A stretch of 64,000 bases of DNA from Pseudaquidulcibacter sp041917055. GTDB taxonomy: Bacteria > Pseudomonadota > Alphaproteobacteria > Caulobacterales > Aquidulcibacteraceae. The stretch spans positions 62,001-126,000 of the forward strand of contig JAYRYJ010000004.1 of the NCBI GenBank assembly GCA_041917055.1, in the 5' to 3' direction. Under the pieces are notes generated by a model, which did not search any database, was not told the origin of the DNA, and saw nothing but the letters and a program-made list of their open reading frames with translations. Position numbers and translations under genes: made by a program. Within the stretch, counting starts at the first letter, position 1. Every line of letters starts with the position of its first letter. Shown here in pieces: positions 24,652-33,952 of the stretch.

Positions 24652-25367
24652 CAATATTTGAATTCGACGAAATAGAATCAAGCAATGACACCGCGCGCGC
24701 CATCATCGAGGATGGTGTTAGCGCGCCATTTTGGGTTTTAGCAAATTCTCAAACCAAAGGGCGCGGTCGTTTAAAGCGTGAGTGGCGATCACAACGCGGC
24801 AATTTGTTTTGTTCGGGCGTTATAGATTTCGGCTCCGAAGTCCCAAATCCGCTTTATTCATTTGTTATTGGGCTTGCGGTCTATGAGACCATTATGCATT
24901 TTGCCCACAATGCGGAAGCCATACTAAAATGGCCCAATGACATACTCATTGAAGGTGCCAAAATAAGTGGAATTCTTTTGGAAACACACACATTCCAACG
25001 TCGAAATTTCCTTATTATTGGTATCGGCGTTAATTTAGTTTCCGCACCAAAAATTCTTGACCGCGAAACAATATGCTTGGCGCAAATCAGTGAAACCTTT
25101 CCGTCGCCAAAAGATTTTATCAATGTAATGATTGGTAAAATCGATTTTTTCCTTAAAGAGTTCCAAAAGCATAGCTTTAGCAAAATACGACCGATGTGGC
25201 TTGACCGCGCCATGGGACTGGGCGAAAAAATCATTATTGATCAGGGCGTAAAAAAAATCTCAGGCATTTTCAGAACCATAAATCCAAATGGTGAACTGGA
25301 ATTAGAGACTGAAAATGGATGCGTTTTCATTAATTCCGGTGATGTAATTTTCCAACAACTGCCATAA
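24648..25367 (+). CDS. birA: Biotin--[acetyl-CoA-carboxylase] ligase (class I, no HTH)
   Basis: Attaches biotin to the carboxyl carrier protein of acetyl-CoA carboxylase through biotinyl-AMP. The 239-aa product has the biotinyl-AMP loop GRGRLKREW near residue 40, KWPNDI near 90 and a C-terminal SH3-like segment. The N-terminal DNA-binding domain of E. coli BirA is missing, so it is a monofunctional ligase. The GTG start overlaps the nuoN stop. A birA downstream of nuoN is a common alphaproteobacterial arrangement. Confidence 0.93.
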   Translation: MTIFEFDEIESSNDTARAIIEDGVSAPFWVLANSQTKGRGRLKREWRSQRGNLFCSGVIDFGSEVPNPLYSFVIGLAVYETIMHFAHNAEAILKWPNDILIEGAKISGILLETHTFQRRNFLIIGIGVNLVSAPKILDRETICLAQISETFPSPKDFINVMIGKIDFFLKEFQKHSFSKIRPMWLDRAMGLGEKIIIDQGVKKISGIFRTINPNGELELETENGCVFINSGDVIFQQLP

Positions 25368-25495
25368 TTCGCCAGCGCACCAATTGGTAATAGGCTCAAA
25401 GTATGATGGCATTACATGTTTTATCAAATATTTAGTCAATTGTTCAAAATTGGTTCAGGTTTGATTTCGTAACGAAACGCTATTGGTTGGGGAAA

Positions 25496-26191
25496 ATGAA
25501 AAAGAATTTCGCATTCATTCTTTTGGCTTGTGCAACTATGGCATCTGTTGGTTGCGATCCAAATCGTATCAAACAGGCAAATAAACTGGGCAAAAACAAT
25601 TCTGCCAAAGTCTGTTATTCTGATGGCGGTGGTACATTTGGGAGAGCGGGCATTCGCGCGCGCGAAAATGTGGGCAATGGGCCGAAAATGCGCATTTCAC
25701 AATGGCGCACACCCGGCTTTACACTTTCGGCATCCAAAGAGAAGTCAAATCCTAAAGAGGCCAAAATCGATGCCTTAGTGTCTTGGCGCGTGACACTTGT
25801 TCCAACTAGCGTTGAATCGAGCTTTGAAAGCCTGACCTTGCAAGTGAATGGCATAGACAAATCCGAAATAACCCAAGCAAAAAAATGGCGTATCACCAAT
25901 TATGATGGTGAAGTGTTCTCTTATGATATTGTTCCGAGCGGTGACACTTTGGTAAATACATTCTCTGCGGATGCTAAAGGTATCATTATCCCAGGTCTTC
26001 TGGGCGAATCATTTGGTGGCGTGAATGGTGGTAAATTCACCGCCGCACTAATCGATGGCACAGAAAACATATTGCTTGAAACACAAATCAATGCGCCAAA
26101 AGGTTGGGAATTTAAAAAGAGTGCGCGCGCGGCGATTGAAGGGCTCGATGAATTACTAAAAACACCTGAAAAATGCGGTGAAATGGAATAG
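25496..26191 (+). CDS. Hypothetical lipoprotein
   Basis: A 231-aa protein with a hydrophobic signal sequence ending in ASVGC (Cys20), a plausible though non-canonical lipobox, so probably an exported lipoprotein. The rest is beta-rich with no motif recognised. The ATG at 25496 follows GGGGAAA; an in-frame TTG at 25487 would place that site inside the gene and is rejected. It is convergent with bamE, whose stop lies 3 nt away. Confidence 0.7.
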   Translation: MKKNFAFILLACATMASVGCDPNRIKQANKLGKNNSAKVCYSDGGGTFGRAGIRARENVGNGPKMRISQWRTPGFTLSASKEKSNPKEAKIDALVSWRVTLVPTSVESSFESLTLQVNGIDKSEITQAKKWRITNYDGEVFSYDIVPSGDTLVNTFSADAKGIIIPGLLGESFGGVNGGKFTAALIDGTENILLETQINAPKGWEFKKSARAAIEGLDELLKTPEKCGEME

Positions 26192-26194
26192 CAA

Positions 26195-26674
26195 TTATTG
26201 ACGACGTGGACCGCCAGCCGATGTCGGCAAATTAACATCTTGACCTGGTAATTGGACAGGTGCGCGACCCACAGAGCCGAAAATTTGCTCAAGGAATGTC
26301 ACTTCACGTCCCCGTGTCGGTGTTTTGTTTTTGTCGTAAGAAATAATGCGACCGTCTTCCAAAGCGTATTGCTTCACTTCAGAAACAGACTCTCCATCCT
26401 CAAAAGAAATTGCCGTGATTTGGCGCTCAATTGTTTTCGGTTTGAAAAATGCTTTTTGGCTTAATTGAGATGAAATGTAATACCAAGTTTCTTGGTCGAA
26501 CATTGCAATTTGCGTAGGGTTACCATAACGCGAAATCAGGCTAGTTTTTGTATCGGTTTGAGGTTCAACCTTGATTTTCGCGTTTTCGTCCATAACAAAA
26601 CCATGGCGAGACAGGATTGGCGCACACGCACCAATGACCAAAAACGAAACTGTTGCAAAAACTAACTTACGCAT
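26195..26674 (-). CDS. bamE: Outer membrane protein assembly factor BamE
   Basis: A 159-aa lipoprotein of the SmpA/OmlA family, a small accessory of the BAM complex that inserts beta-barrels. The lipobox is IGAC with Cys17. The BamE core is seen in TSLISRYGNPTQIAMFDQ and ETWYYISSQ, followed by a low-complexity Gly/Pro C-terminus. It is divergent from the cytochrome bc1 chaperone gene, an arrangement conserved in alphaproteobacteria. Confidence 0.88.
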   Translation of the reverse strand: MRKLVFATVSFLVIGACAPILSRHGFVMDENAKIKVEPQTDTKTSLISRYGNPTQIAMFDQETWYYISSQLSQKAFFKPKTIERQITAISFEDGESVSEVKQYALEDGRIISYDKNKTPTRGREVTFLEQIFGSVGRAPVQLPGQDVNLPTSAGGPRRQ

Positions 26675-26789
26675 ATAATTTTCCTAATAACGCTCCAGGA
26701 TCAGGCCGTTAATTAATGTGTCCTGACCCTACCTTGCATTTGCGCACGGTTCAAGCATACAAATCATTTCAATTCTGTTATTAACAATA

Positions 26790-27281
26790 ATGTTCAATTT
26801 TTTCAAAAACCACTCCGCAATCAATAAAGCAAGTGACAGTTTGTTCATGATACTGAATGAGAATGCACGCAATAAGGAATTCTTTGCCTCTAACGGGGTT
26901 CAAGACAACACCGATGGACGATTTGAATTAGTGGCATTTTTTTCAACCGCTATTTTTTTGGGTTTGGCAAATCGTGGAGAATTTGCAGAAAAAGTCTCGC
27001 AGAAGCTATTTGATAAAATATTCAAGACTTTTGACGACGCTTTGAGAAATTTGGGTGTATCGGACACAAAAGTCGGCCCCAAAATCAAAAAAATGGCCGA
27101 ACACTTCTATGGTCGTATGTCTGCATATCGAAAGGCGCTGGACGAAGGGAGTGGCGAAGACCTTAGACAGATTTTATGGCAGAATCTTGACAGGCGCGAG
27201 GATATTGATCCATTAATCCTTTCAAAACTTGCAGATTCATTCGATGAATTACGCATAAAAGTGTCAAAGATGGAGATTTGA
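26790..27281 (+). CDS. Ubiquinol-cytochrome c chaperone family protein (CBP3-like)
   Basis: A 163-aa protein resembling the Cbp3 / ubiquinol-cytochrome c chaperone family, needed in mitochondria to assemble cytochrome b into complex III. Visible family features are the region around RFELVAFFSTAIFLGL and the helix FYGRMSAYRKALDEG. The position next to bamE supports the call. In many relatives a YceD gene and plsX follow; here a SleB-type hydrolase follows instead. Confidence 0.8.
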   Translation: MFNFFKNHSAINKASDSLFMILNENARNKEFFASNGVQDNTDGRFELVAFFSTAIFLGLANRGEFAEKVSQKLFDKIFKTFDDALRNLGVSDTKVGPKIKKMAEHFYGRMSAYRKALDEGSGEDLRQILWQNLDRREDIDPLILSKLADSFDELRIKVSKMEI

Positions 27282-27469
27282 GAGCGGTTTTCGCTAAATT
27301 GGCGAAATTCCTGCAAAAAATTCAATATTTTTGCAGTGCAGCAGAACCCTAAAAACCATATAAAAAATAGTGGTTTAGGTTCAGATTCGGTATTATGCCC
27401 TGTGGCAAAAGCGCACCATTTTGAGACAAAAACTTGCAAACTGCAAAAAAATGTGGTTTATGCCGCCCC

Positions 27470-28174
27470 ATGTCCAAAAGACTTAGCGGTTTTTCAGGGG
27501 CCCTCGCGCGTTATGCTGCGACCGTTCTTGGAACTGTGATTGGGATGTTTGTTATTTCAAACAGCGCAATGGCAGAACCGGTGACAGATGCCTTCCAAGC
27601 GGCGGCAAAAGTCTCGGTTGATACCGAATCCAAATCTAACCCGTTCGGCGGGATGTCTGCTGGTGCTGCATTAGATGCAGCCGCTTCGCAGGTCGCAAGC
27701 TTTATCAATATTGATAAAAAGCCTGCGAAAAAAGCCGAAACAACAAAATCTCAGGGCGAGAAAATGGCCTCAAACGATGCCACTGACCCTGACAGAAAGC
27801 GTGAAATTAATTGCCTTGCAGAGGCGATTTATTTTGAAGCTCGCGGTGAGCCAGAGCGCGGCAAATGGGCCGTTGCAGAAGTGGTTCAAAACCGTGTTGA
27901 ATCTCGAGCATATCCGAACACCTATTGCGGTGTCACTAAACAAAGAAAAGGCAATATTTGCCAATTCTCTTGGGCTTGTGACTCTGGTCGTGGCAAACCT
28001 GGCGGCGCGCAATGGGAAATTGCTTTGAATATGGCAACCAAAGTTTATGATGGTCATAAACCCGGCGTTGTCGGTGATGCATTGTTTTTCCACGCAACTT
28101 TTGTAAAACCTTCATGGTCAAAAGTTTTCACGCGTGTTGGAAAAATCGGATCCCATATTTTTTACAGCAAATAA
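27470..28174 (+). CDS. Cell wall hydrolase, SleB domain
   Basis: A 234-aa exported protein. A signal sequence ends near SNSAMA (about residue 35), a linker rich in Ala and Lys follows, and the C-terminal half is a SleB-type hydrolase domain (EAIYFEARGEPERGKWAVAE, catalytic Glu in the FEARGE context). Relatives cleave peptidoglycan as lytic transglycosylase-like enzymes. The ATG at 27470 gives a clean signal peptide; the TTG at 27434 would add 12 residues rich in cysteine. A strong terminator follows. Confidence 0.85.
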   Translation: MSKRLSGFSGALARYAATVLGTVIGMFVISNSAMAEPVTDAFQAAAKVSVDTESKSNPFGGMSAGAALDAAASQVASFINIDKKPAKKAETTKSQGEKMASNDATDPDRKREINCLAEAIYFEARGEPERGKWAVAEVVQNRVESRAYPNTYCGVTKQRKGNICQFSWACDSGRGKPGGAQWEIALNMATKVYDGHKPGVVGDALFFHATFVKPSWSKVFTRVGKIGSHIFYSK

Positions 28175-28194
28175 TTAGCTGAAAGTTTTAATTG

Positions 28195-28227
28195 AAAAAG
28201 CCCTTTGCGATTGCGAAGGGCTTTTTT
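28195..28227 (+). terminator. Rho-independent terminator after the SleB-type hydrolase
   Basis: An 11-bp stem (28195-28205 with 28217-28227, allowing the A/T-rich ends to pair) centred on GCCCTT/AAGGGC ends in a run of T residues. Confidence 0.85.
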
Positions 28228-28246
28228 ATTGGCTATTTGAGCCTTC

Positions 28247-28546
28247 ATGACAAATGAAACCGCACGTGAAATCCGTATTAAACAATTGAAATTTCGCGCT
28301 TGGCGCCGTGGATTTCGCGAACACGATTTCTTGATGGGTACTTATGCAGACGAAAATCTTGAAAAATTGTCCGACGCTGAACTTGATCAATTCGACGCAC
28401 TATTAATGCAACAAGATTGGGACGTCTATTATTGGATTGTCGGCCAAATCGAAGCGCCCGATGAATTCAAAACCCAAATCCTAAAAGACTTACAAAGTTT
28501 TGCGTCTTTGAAAGAAACAGTTTGGAAGGGTGAGATTAATTCCTAA
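28247..28546 (+). CDS. sdhE: FAD assembly factor SdhE (succinate dehydrogenase assembly)
   Basis: A 99-aa SdhE/Sdh5-family protein that promotes covalent attachment of FAD to SdhA. The family signature RRGFREHD (conserved RGxxE) is at residues 20-27, and acidic helices follow (ELDQFDALLMQQDWDVYYW). In alphaproteobacteria sdhE commonly lies beside mfd; here a MerR-type gene is inserted between them on the opposite strand and overlaps the sdhE 3' end by 11 bp. Confidence 0.92.
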   Translation: MTNETAREIRIKQLKFRAWRRGFREHDFLMGTYADENLEKLSDAELDQFDALLMQQDWDVYYWIVGQIEAPDEFKTQILKDLQSFASLKETVWKGEINS

Positions 28547-29297
28547 CCGCATAAGCCTTCATTGCATTTGGTAGCCATTGGCTAAAGCCTTTTGCCAAAG
28601 TTTCGTAGCGTGTAACAAAGTCCGGTGTGGACAAATAGTTTTCAGCGACCATTGCATAAGCGGGTTTTGGGCATTCGCGGCCCCACATATAGGAAACCCA
28701 GTCTCTATGCGCATCTAATAATGATGTAAGTTCTATCGCGTTTGCCAAAATTCCTGATTTAAACTCCGAAACTAATGCAGTTTCAATTTTCTCAAGGCGA
28801 TTTAGAATTTCCTGTTTGCCGCTTTCGTCCAAATTAGCGAATTGTTTCTGCGAGTGTTCGATTTTCTCACACAAAAACTCGCCATATTTTTCAATCAAAT
28901 ACTCATTGTATTCTCTTTGCCGTTCTTCGGAAGGCCATTGATATAATTCAGTTTTCATTTTTTGATATTCCAGCTCTTTTATTGTTTGCTTGATAATTGA
29001 AAGCAGCTCCTTTTGCTTTTCAATATGGCCTTCCACATAATTGAGTTGTTCGACAAGCGCTTTTCCCAAATCAAAATCATTTGAATTAATAATTCTGCGA
29101 ATTTTCTCGAGGCCAAAGCCCATTTCTTTGAAAAGCATGATCTGTTGCAATTTTTGGGCATCATTTTCGTCGTAATAACGATAATTGTTCTTAGCTATGA
29201 AAGAAGGCTTCAGAAGCCCAATTTCATCATAATAATGCAAGGTCCGAACCGATACCTTTGCCAAATCACTCAATTGTTTAACGGTATAGTCGCTCAA
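28536..29297 (-). CDS. MerR family regulator with C-terminal TipAS-like domain
   Basis: A 253-aa transcription factor. Residues 1-70 form the MerR winged-helix (VSVRTLHYYDEIGLLKPS), followed by a dimerisation coiled coil (about 75-125) and a TipAS-like effector-binding domain (about 130-253; WPSEERQREYNEYLIEKYG). TipAS proteins bind amphipathic drugs and often activate their own gene. The start is TTG at 29297 with GAGGAAG at ideal spacing. A MerR-type promoter with a 19-bp spacer lies just upstream. It may have been inserted between sdhE and mfd. Confidence 0.9.
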   Translation of the reverse strand: MSDYTVKQLSDLAKVSVRTLHYYDEIGLLKPSFIAKNNYRYYDENDAQKLQQIMLFKEMGFGLEKIRRIINSNDFDLGKALVEQLNYVEGHIEKQKELLSIIKQTIKELEYQKMKTELYQWPSEERQREYNEYLIEKYGEFLCEKIEHSQKQFANLDESGKQEILNRLEKIETALVSEFKSGILANAIELTSLLDAHRDWVSYMWGRECPKPAYAMVAENYLSTPDFVTRYETLAKGFSQWLPNAMKAYAVRN

Positions 29298-29322
29298 AAC
29301 TTCCTCTTTTGTGTTGAATAGA

Positions 29323-29353
29323 CAGATAATCTATCACGCCACGTTAGGGTCAA
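29323..29353 (-). promoter_or_regulatory. MerR-type operator/promoter with 19-bp spacer
   Basis: On the minus strand TTGACC (29353-29348) and TATCTG (29328-29323) are separated by 19 bp. This over-long spacer is typical of promoters activated by MerR proteins. The region TTGACCCTAACGTGGCGTGA resembles binding sites of TipAS-type regulators, with the imperfect dyad ACGTggcGT between the boxes. It most likely drives autoregulation of the MerR gene; mfd on the other strand begins 68 bp away. Confidence 0.65.
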
Positions 29354-29420
29354 TCGGCAAACTGCAATTATTTTGTGCATGGGTTTATTGAAACGTTTTT
29401 TGGTTATATTAGGGCGTTGA

Positions 29421-32400
29421 ATGTCTAAGAATATCTTCAAACAAATTAATAATAGTGCAAATGTGCTTTCGCTAGAAAATGTGGCTTCTGGTTCAGAGTC
29501 ACTGGTGATTGCGCGCGCGATTGAGAATGGTGCGGGATTTTGTGCATTCATTGCAACCGATGAAGCGGCGGCTCAAAGATTTTCTGATTGTTTGCGCTTT
29601 TTTGCTCCGAAACGCGAGATTTTGCGCCTTCCTGCTTGGGATTGTCTGCCTTATGATAGAATTGGACCTGCGTCTGAAATTTCGGCACGCCGAATAGCGA
29701 CCTTAACCCGGCTTGCTAATTCCGATAATCTGGAGAATGGGGTTTTGGTAACAACCGCCTCCGCCGCTTTGCAAAGAACTGTAAAACGCGAAAGACTTAA
29801 ATCAGCCGCGTTCTTTACGCGCCCGGGGCGCGACATTGATATTCCAAATATCACCACATATTTCGAAACCAATGGCTATCAGCGAACTGATACAGTTCGT
29901 GAAAAAGGTGAGTTCGCGATTAGGGGCGCTTTGATTGATCTTTTCGCGCCGCAAATGCCGCTTCCGGTGCGCCTTGATATGTTTGGCGACAATCTTGAAA
30001 GTATTCGCACTTTTGACCCTGAAACTCAAAGGTCAGTCGCGCAATTGCATGATTTATCACTCTTGCCCGCTTCTGAAATTTTGCTTGATGACGAAAGCGT
30101 GCGCAATTTTAGACGCAATTATCTTGAACAATTTGGCGCGCCACAAAATGATGTTTTTTACGCGGGGGTTTCCGAACGGATAAGAAAAGGCGGAATCGAA
30201 CATTACCTACCGCTTTTTTATGATGGGCTTGAAACTCTGTTTGACTATTTACCGATTGAAACCCAAATTTTCACCGAACACGGGGTTTTTGAATCAGCGC
30301 TAGAACGAGAGAAACTGATAGATGATTATTATCAGGCACGCCTTCAACCTATTCAAGCTAATGCCACGCCTTATAGAGCGATAAAACCGGATACGCTGTA
30401 TTTAGGTGCAAAAGAATTTTTGGATGCTATTTCGGCACGAAAGTCACGCCTGATTTCACCATTTCTGTCGCCCGATGGCGAAAACAAGCTGGATATGAAC
30501 ATTAAAGCAGGTCGCAATTTTGCGCCCGAACGCCAAGACACTTCAATAAATGTCTGGGAAGAAGTAAAAAACCACGCCAATGCCCTTATCAAAAACAATA
30601 CTACTCCATTAATCGCAGCATGGTCAGATGGCAGTGCGGAAAGATTGGGCCATGTTTTGCAGGAACATGGTTTGGAAAACCTGTTTGCCGTACCGAATTT
30701 GGGCGCGTTTTCGCTGATACCAAAGGGCAGAGTAGGGCTTTGTGCATTGCCATTGGAACATGGTATCGAATTTGAAAATTACGCAATCATTTCTGAAACC
30801 GATATTTTGGGCGAAAGACTTGGTCGCGGGCGAAAACGTCGAAAATCTAAAAACTTCCTTATGGAGGCGTCTAATCTATCCTCTGGCGATTTAATCGTTC
30901 ATATTGACCACGGTATAGGGCGCTATGAAGGATTACGAACGCTTGATGTAATGGGCGCGCCCCATGATTGCCTTGAACTCATTTATCAAGGCGGCGATAA
31001 ATTATTCCTTCCAGTTGAGAATATTGAGCTTATCACACGCTATGGCGCTGATGGCGCGGAGGCGCAATTAGACAAATTGGGTGGGGCGGCATGGCAGGGG
31101 CGAAAAGCGCGCGCGAAAAAACGTCTATTGGAAATGGCGGCCGGGCTTATCAAAATCGCGGCAATCCGCCAATCCATAGAGGTTGATGAGATTAATCCGC
31201 CTGAAAAATACTATGACGAATTTTGCGCTAAATTCCCTTATGATGAAACTGACGACCAAATCGCATCTATTGAGGATATTTTGGGCGATTTGGCTGGCGG
31301 AAAGCCTATGGATCGCCTTATTTGCGGCGACGTTGGTTTTGGCAAAACCGAAGTTGCATTGCGCGCGGCCTTCACAGTGGCGATGGCGGGTCGGCAGGTC
31401 GCAGTGGTTTGCCCAACGACACTTTTGGCGCGACAACATTTTAGAACATTTTCAGAGCGATTTAACGGCTGGCCCATTCGTGTGCGTCAATTATCGCGCA
31501 TGGTGGGTTCAAAAGACGCCAATGAAACCCGCAAAGGAATTAATGACGGTCGTATTGAGATTGTGGTCGGAACTCATGCCGTTTTATCACAACAAGTTAG
31601 TTTCAAAGATTTGGGGCTTGTGATTGTCGATGAAGAACAACATTTCGGCGTGAAGCACAAAGAGCGATTGAAAGAATTGCGCGCCGACACGCATTTCCTA
31701 ACTTTAACTGCAACGCCGATTCCGCGCACTTTACAAATGTCATTATCGGGCATTCGTGAAATGTCGATTATTGCCACGCCACCGATAGATAGATTGGCGG
31801 TGAGAACCTATGTCACGCCATGGGATTCGGTAACAATTCGCGAGGCATTATTGCGCGAAAAATATCGCGGTGGTCAAAGTTTTGTGGTTGCGCCACGAAT
31901 TGAGCATTTGGATAAAATTCGTGAATTTTTGCGCGATTTTGTGCCCGAAATTTCGTTTGCCATCGCGCACGGACAGATGAGTCCGACCGAATTGGAACCT
32001 TTAGTAAATGGTTTTTACGACGGTAATTATGATTGTCTGGTTTCGACAACAATTGTCGAATCCGGCATTGACGTGCCGCGCGCGAATACCCTTATTGTTT
32101 GGCGATCCGATATGTTGGGCCTTGCGCAAGCATATCAGTTGCGCGGCAGAGTAGGGCGGTCCAAGGCGTGTGCCTATGCCTATCTTACAATACCTGAGGA
32201 CGGCCTGATAACGCCACAAGCGCAAAAGCGCCTAAAGATATTACAATCGCTTGATAGTTTAGGCGCCGGTTTCCAATTAGCAAGCCATGATTTAGACATG
32301 CGCGGCGGCGGCAATTTATTAGGCGAAGAACAATCGGGCCAAATCAAAGAGGTAGGTGTCGAATTATACCAACAAATGCTTGAAGAGGCAGTAATTGAAA

Positions 32401-32882
32401 TGAAGGACGGGGCAGGGGCAATTTCCCTTCGCTCTTGGTCGCCAAGCATTTCAGTGCCGATTGCGGTTTTGATTCCCGAAGATTATGTCCGTGATCTGAA
32501 TTTGCGCCTTTCGCTCTATCGGCGTTTAGCGGAAATTGAGAGTGATGACGAGCGCGACGGATTCGCCGCCGAATTGTCAGACAGATTTGGTAAATTGCCG
32601 CTCGAAGTGCTGCAATTGATTGAAGTGCAAGGCTTAAAGGCTCTTTGCAAAAAAGCAGGCATAGAAAAATTGGCGATTACGCCAAATGGTGCGATTCTAA
32701 CATTCAAGAATGAAGTGGCACCTGAACCAGCGCGAATTATTGCCCTTGTTACACGTTCGCCTGCTATTTACCGCATCCGCCCCGATGGTCGATTAATGGT
32801 CAATGGCAATTGGCAAACCGATAATTCCAAGCTCAAGGGAGCGAAAAAAGCAATTGAAGACATTTTGGCTTCTTGTTTTTAA
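29421..32882 (+). CDS. mfd: Transcription-repair coupling factor Mfd
   Basis: A superfamily 2 DNA translocase that displaces RNA polymerase stalled at lesions and recruits UvrA. The 1153-aa product has UvrB-like N-terminal domains, a CarD-like RNA polymerase-interacting domain (about 480-540; SGDLIVHIDHGIGRYEGL), Walker A GDVGFGKT at 636-643, DEEQ at 737-740 and the C-terminal TRCF domain. The ATG at 29421 has no strong Shine-Dalgarno sequence. Confidence 0.97.
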   Translation: MSKNIFKQINNSANVLSLENVASGSESLVIARAIENGAGFCAFIATDEAAAQRFSDCLRFFAPKREILRLPAWDCLPYDRIGPASEISARRIATLTRLANSDNLENGVLVTTASAALQRTVKRERLKSAAFFTRPGRDIDIPNITTYFETNGYQRTDTVREKGEFAIRGALIDLFAPQMPLPVRLDMFGDNLESIRTFDPETQRSVAQLHDLSLLPASEILLDDESVRNFRRNYLEQFGAPQNDVFYAGVSERIRKGGIEHYLPLFYDGLETLFDYLPIETQIFTEHGVFESALEREKLIDDYYQARLQPIQANATPYRAIKPDTLYLGAKEFLDAISARKSRLISPFLSPDGENKLDMNIKAGRNFAPERQDTSINVWEEVKNHANALIKNNTTPLIAAWSDGSAERLGHVLQEHGLENLFAVPNLGAFSLIPKGRVGLCALPLEHGIEFENYAIISETDILGERLGRGRKRRKSKNFLMEASNLSSGDLIVHIDHGIGRYEGLRTLDVMGAPHDCLELIYQGGDKLFLPVENIELITRYGADGAEAQLDKLGGAAWQGRKARAKKRLLEMAAGLIKIAAIRQSIEVDEINPPEKYYDEFCAKFPYDETDDQIASIEDILGDLAGGKPMDRLICGDVGFGKTEVALRAAFTVAMAGRQVAVVCPTTLLARQHFRTFSERFNGWPIRVRQLSRMVGSKDANETRKGINDGRIEIVVGTHAVLSQQVSFKDLGLVIVDEEQHFGVKHKERLKELRADTHFLTLTATPIPRTLQMSLSGIREMSIIATPPIDRLAVRTYVTPWDSVTIREALLREKYRGGQSFVVAPRIEHLDKIREFLRDFVPEISFAIAHGQMSPTELEPLVNGFYDGNYDCLVSTTIVESGIDVPRANTLIVWRSDMLGLAQAYQLRGRVGRSKACAYAYLTIPEDGLITPQAQKRLKILQSLDSLGAGFQLASHDLDMRGGGNLLGEEQSGQIKEVGVELYQQMLEEAVIEMKDGAGAISLRSWSPSISVPIAVLIPEDYVRDLNLRLSLYRRLAEIESDDERDGFAAELSDRFGKLPLEVLQLIEVQGLKALCKKAGIEKLAITPNGAILTFKNEVAPEPARIIALVTRSPAIYRIRPDGRLMVNGNWQTDNSKLKGAKKAIEDILASCF

Positions 32883-32904
32883 ACGAGTCGCTTAATCTGC
32901 TTTT

Positions 32905-33678
32905 ATGCGCTTTGCCATTAACCCTAAGACCATTGCCAATCTTAAACTCGCGATTAGCGAGTTGAAAGAGAAATTTGAGGGTGAAAACCGCCGTTTGGGA
33001 ATTGGTGCGATTATTATTTTGGCGGCCTTTGTCATGATGATAATTCTCGCACCCGTCGCAATGCGGACAAAGGGTATTTTTCAATTTCTTCTATCACTCT
33101 TGCCGCTATTGGCGCTGTTAGGCGGCCTGTTTTTTGCTTTGCAAGTTGTGTTTAAGATTGCCGGCTCGCAAAATGTTAAAGAGGTAAAGACTAAAGGTGC
33201 AGTCGCGCAAAGCGCTATTGAGGTTGCCATTGCGGAATGTGTTGAAAGTGGGCTTCTCAATCAAAACCCGCCCGAGTATTCAGATTGTTTAAGTGGTGTT
33301 GAAAACACTTTAAATTGCGTATTTTTGAAATATGAAACTATCGGGTTTTGTGTCATTCGCACAATCCGCAATATGCCGTTATTAATTGCGACCCCGAAAA
33401 ATATGCCATGGCCCAATAGATTGCCGATTGAAAAAAAAATGGTCTCGCTTGAGACTATTGGTTATGGGATTGAAGCCTGGACATTGTCGGATTTAAATTC
33501 GCGCGATAAAGGGCAAAACTTTGTTGCCGCTTTGGTGCCGCTTTTGGAGACCTGCAAAACAGGCGGTGAAATGCCCTATGTTTTTGCACAGGATAGAAGT
33601 TTCATTATGGCCTTTCATAAGGCAGACATTGGATCTTTGGCGCTTATCGGGAATGAAGCGACGAAAATATTGAAATAA
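32905..33678 (+). CDS. Hypothetical membrane protein downstream of mfd
   Basis: A 257-aa protein with two adjacent hydrophobic helices (about 33-53 and 58-84) and a C-terminal soluble part with several cysteines (for instance ECVESG, DCLSG, NCVF). No family was recognised. It starts 22 nt after mfd, without a clear Shine-Dalgarno sequence, and is probably cotranscribed with it. Confidence 0.6.
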   Translation: MRFAINPKTIANLKLAISELKEKFEGENRRLGIGAIIILAAFVMMIILAPVAMRTKGIFQFLLSLLPLLALLGGLFFALQVVFKIAGSQNVKEVKTKGAVAQSAIEVAIAECVESGLLNQNPPEYSDCLSGVENTLNCVFLKYETIGFCVIRTIRNMPLLIATPKNMPWPNRLPIEKKMVSLETIGYGIEAWTLSDLNSRDKGQNFVAALVPLLETCKTGGEMPYVFAQDRSFIMAFHKADIGSLALIGNEATKILK

Positions 33679-33867
33679 AACTGTAAAAAATTACAACTTC
33701 GCAGTTTTTGGAAATTGACCTTTTGGCGCTTTAAGGGCAAATAGGCCGCCTTCGGTCATCTGTGGCGACAGTAGATATTGTTCTCCCGCGATGATACCCA
33801 AAAAGTTGTAAGACTTTTTGGAGAAGTTGAAGAGCAAAATTTGCCCTCGGCAAATTTTTAAATATGT
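33679..33867 (+). other. Intergenic region with two perfect hairpins, before tRNA-Leu
   Basis: No supported gene lies between the membrane-protein gene and tRNA-Leu. Two perfect inverted repeats are present: 33799-33806 with 33813-33820 (8 bp, 6-nt loop) and 33836-33845 with 33849-33858 (10 bp, 3-nt loop, ending in five T). The second is terminator-like and lies only 9 nt before the tRNA. A small RNA ending at this hairpin is possible, but no known RNA family was recognised. Confidence 0.5.
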
Positions 33868-33952
33868 GCGGACGTGGCGAAATTGGTAGACGCACTGGAT
33901 TTAGGTTCCAGCGCCGAGAGGCGTGAGAGTTCGACTCTCTCCGTCCGCACCA
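33868..33952 (+). tRNA. tRNA-Leu (anticodon TAG)
   Basis: An 85-nt class II tRNA: acceptor GCGGACG pairs with CGTCCGC, the anticodon stem CTGGA/TCCAG holds loop TTTAGGT (anticodon TAG), a variable arm GCGCCGAGAGGCGT follows, and the T-arm contains AGTTCGACTCT. The CCA is encoded at 33950-33952. Confidence 0.96.
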
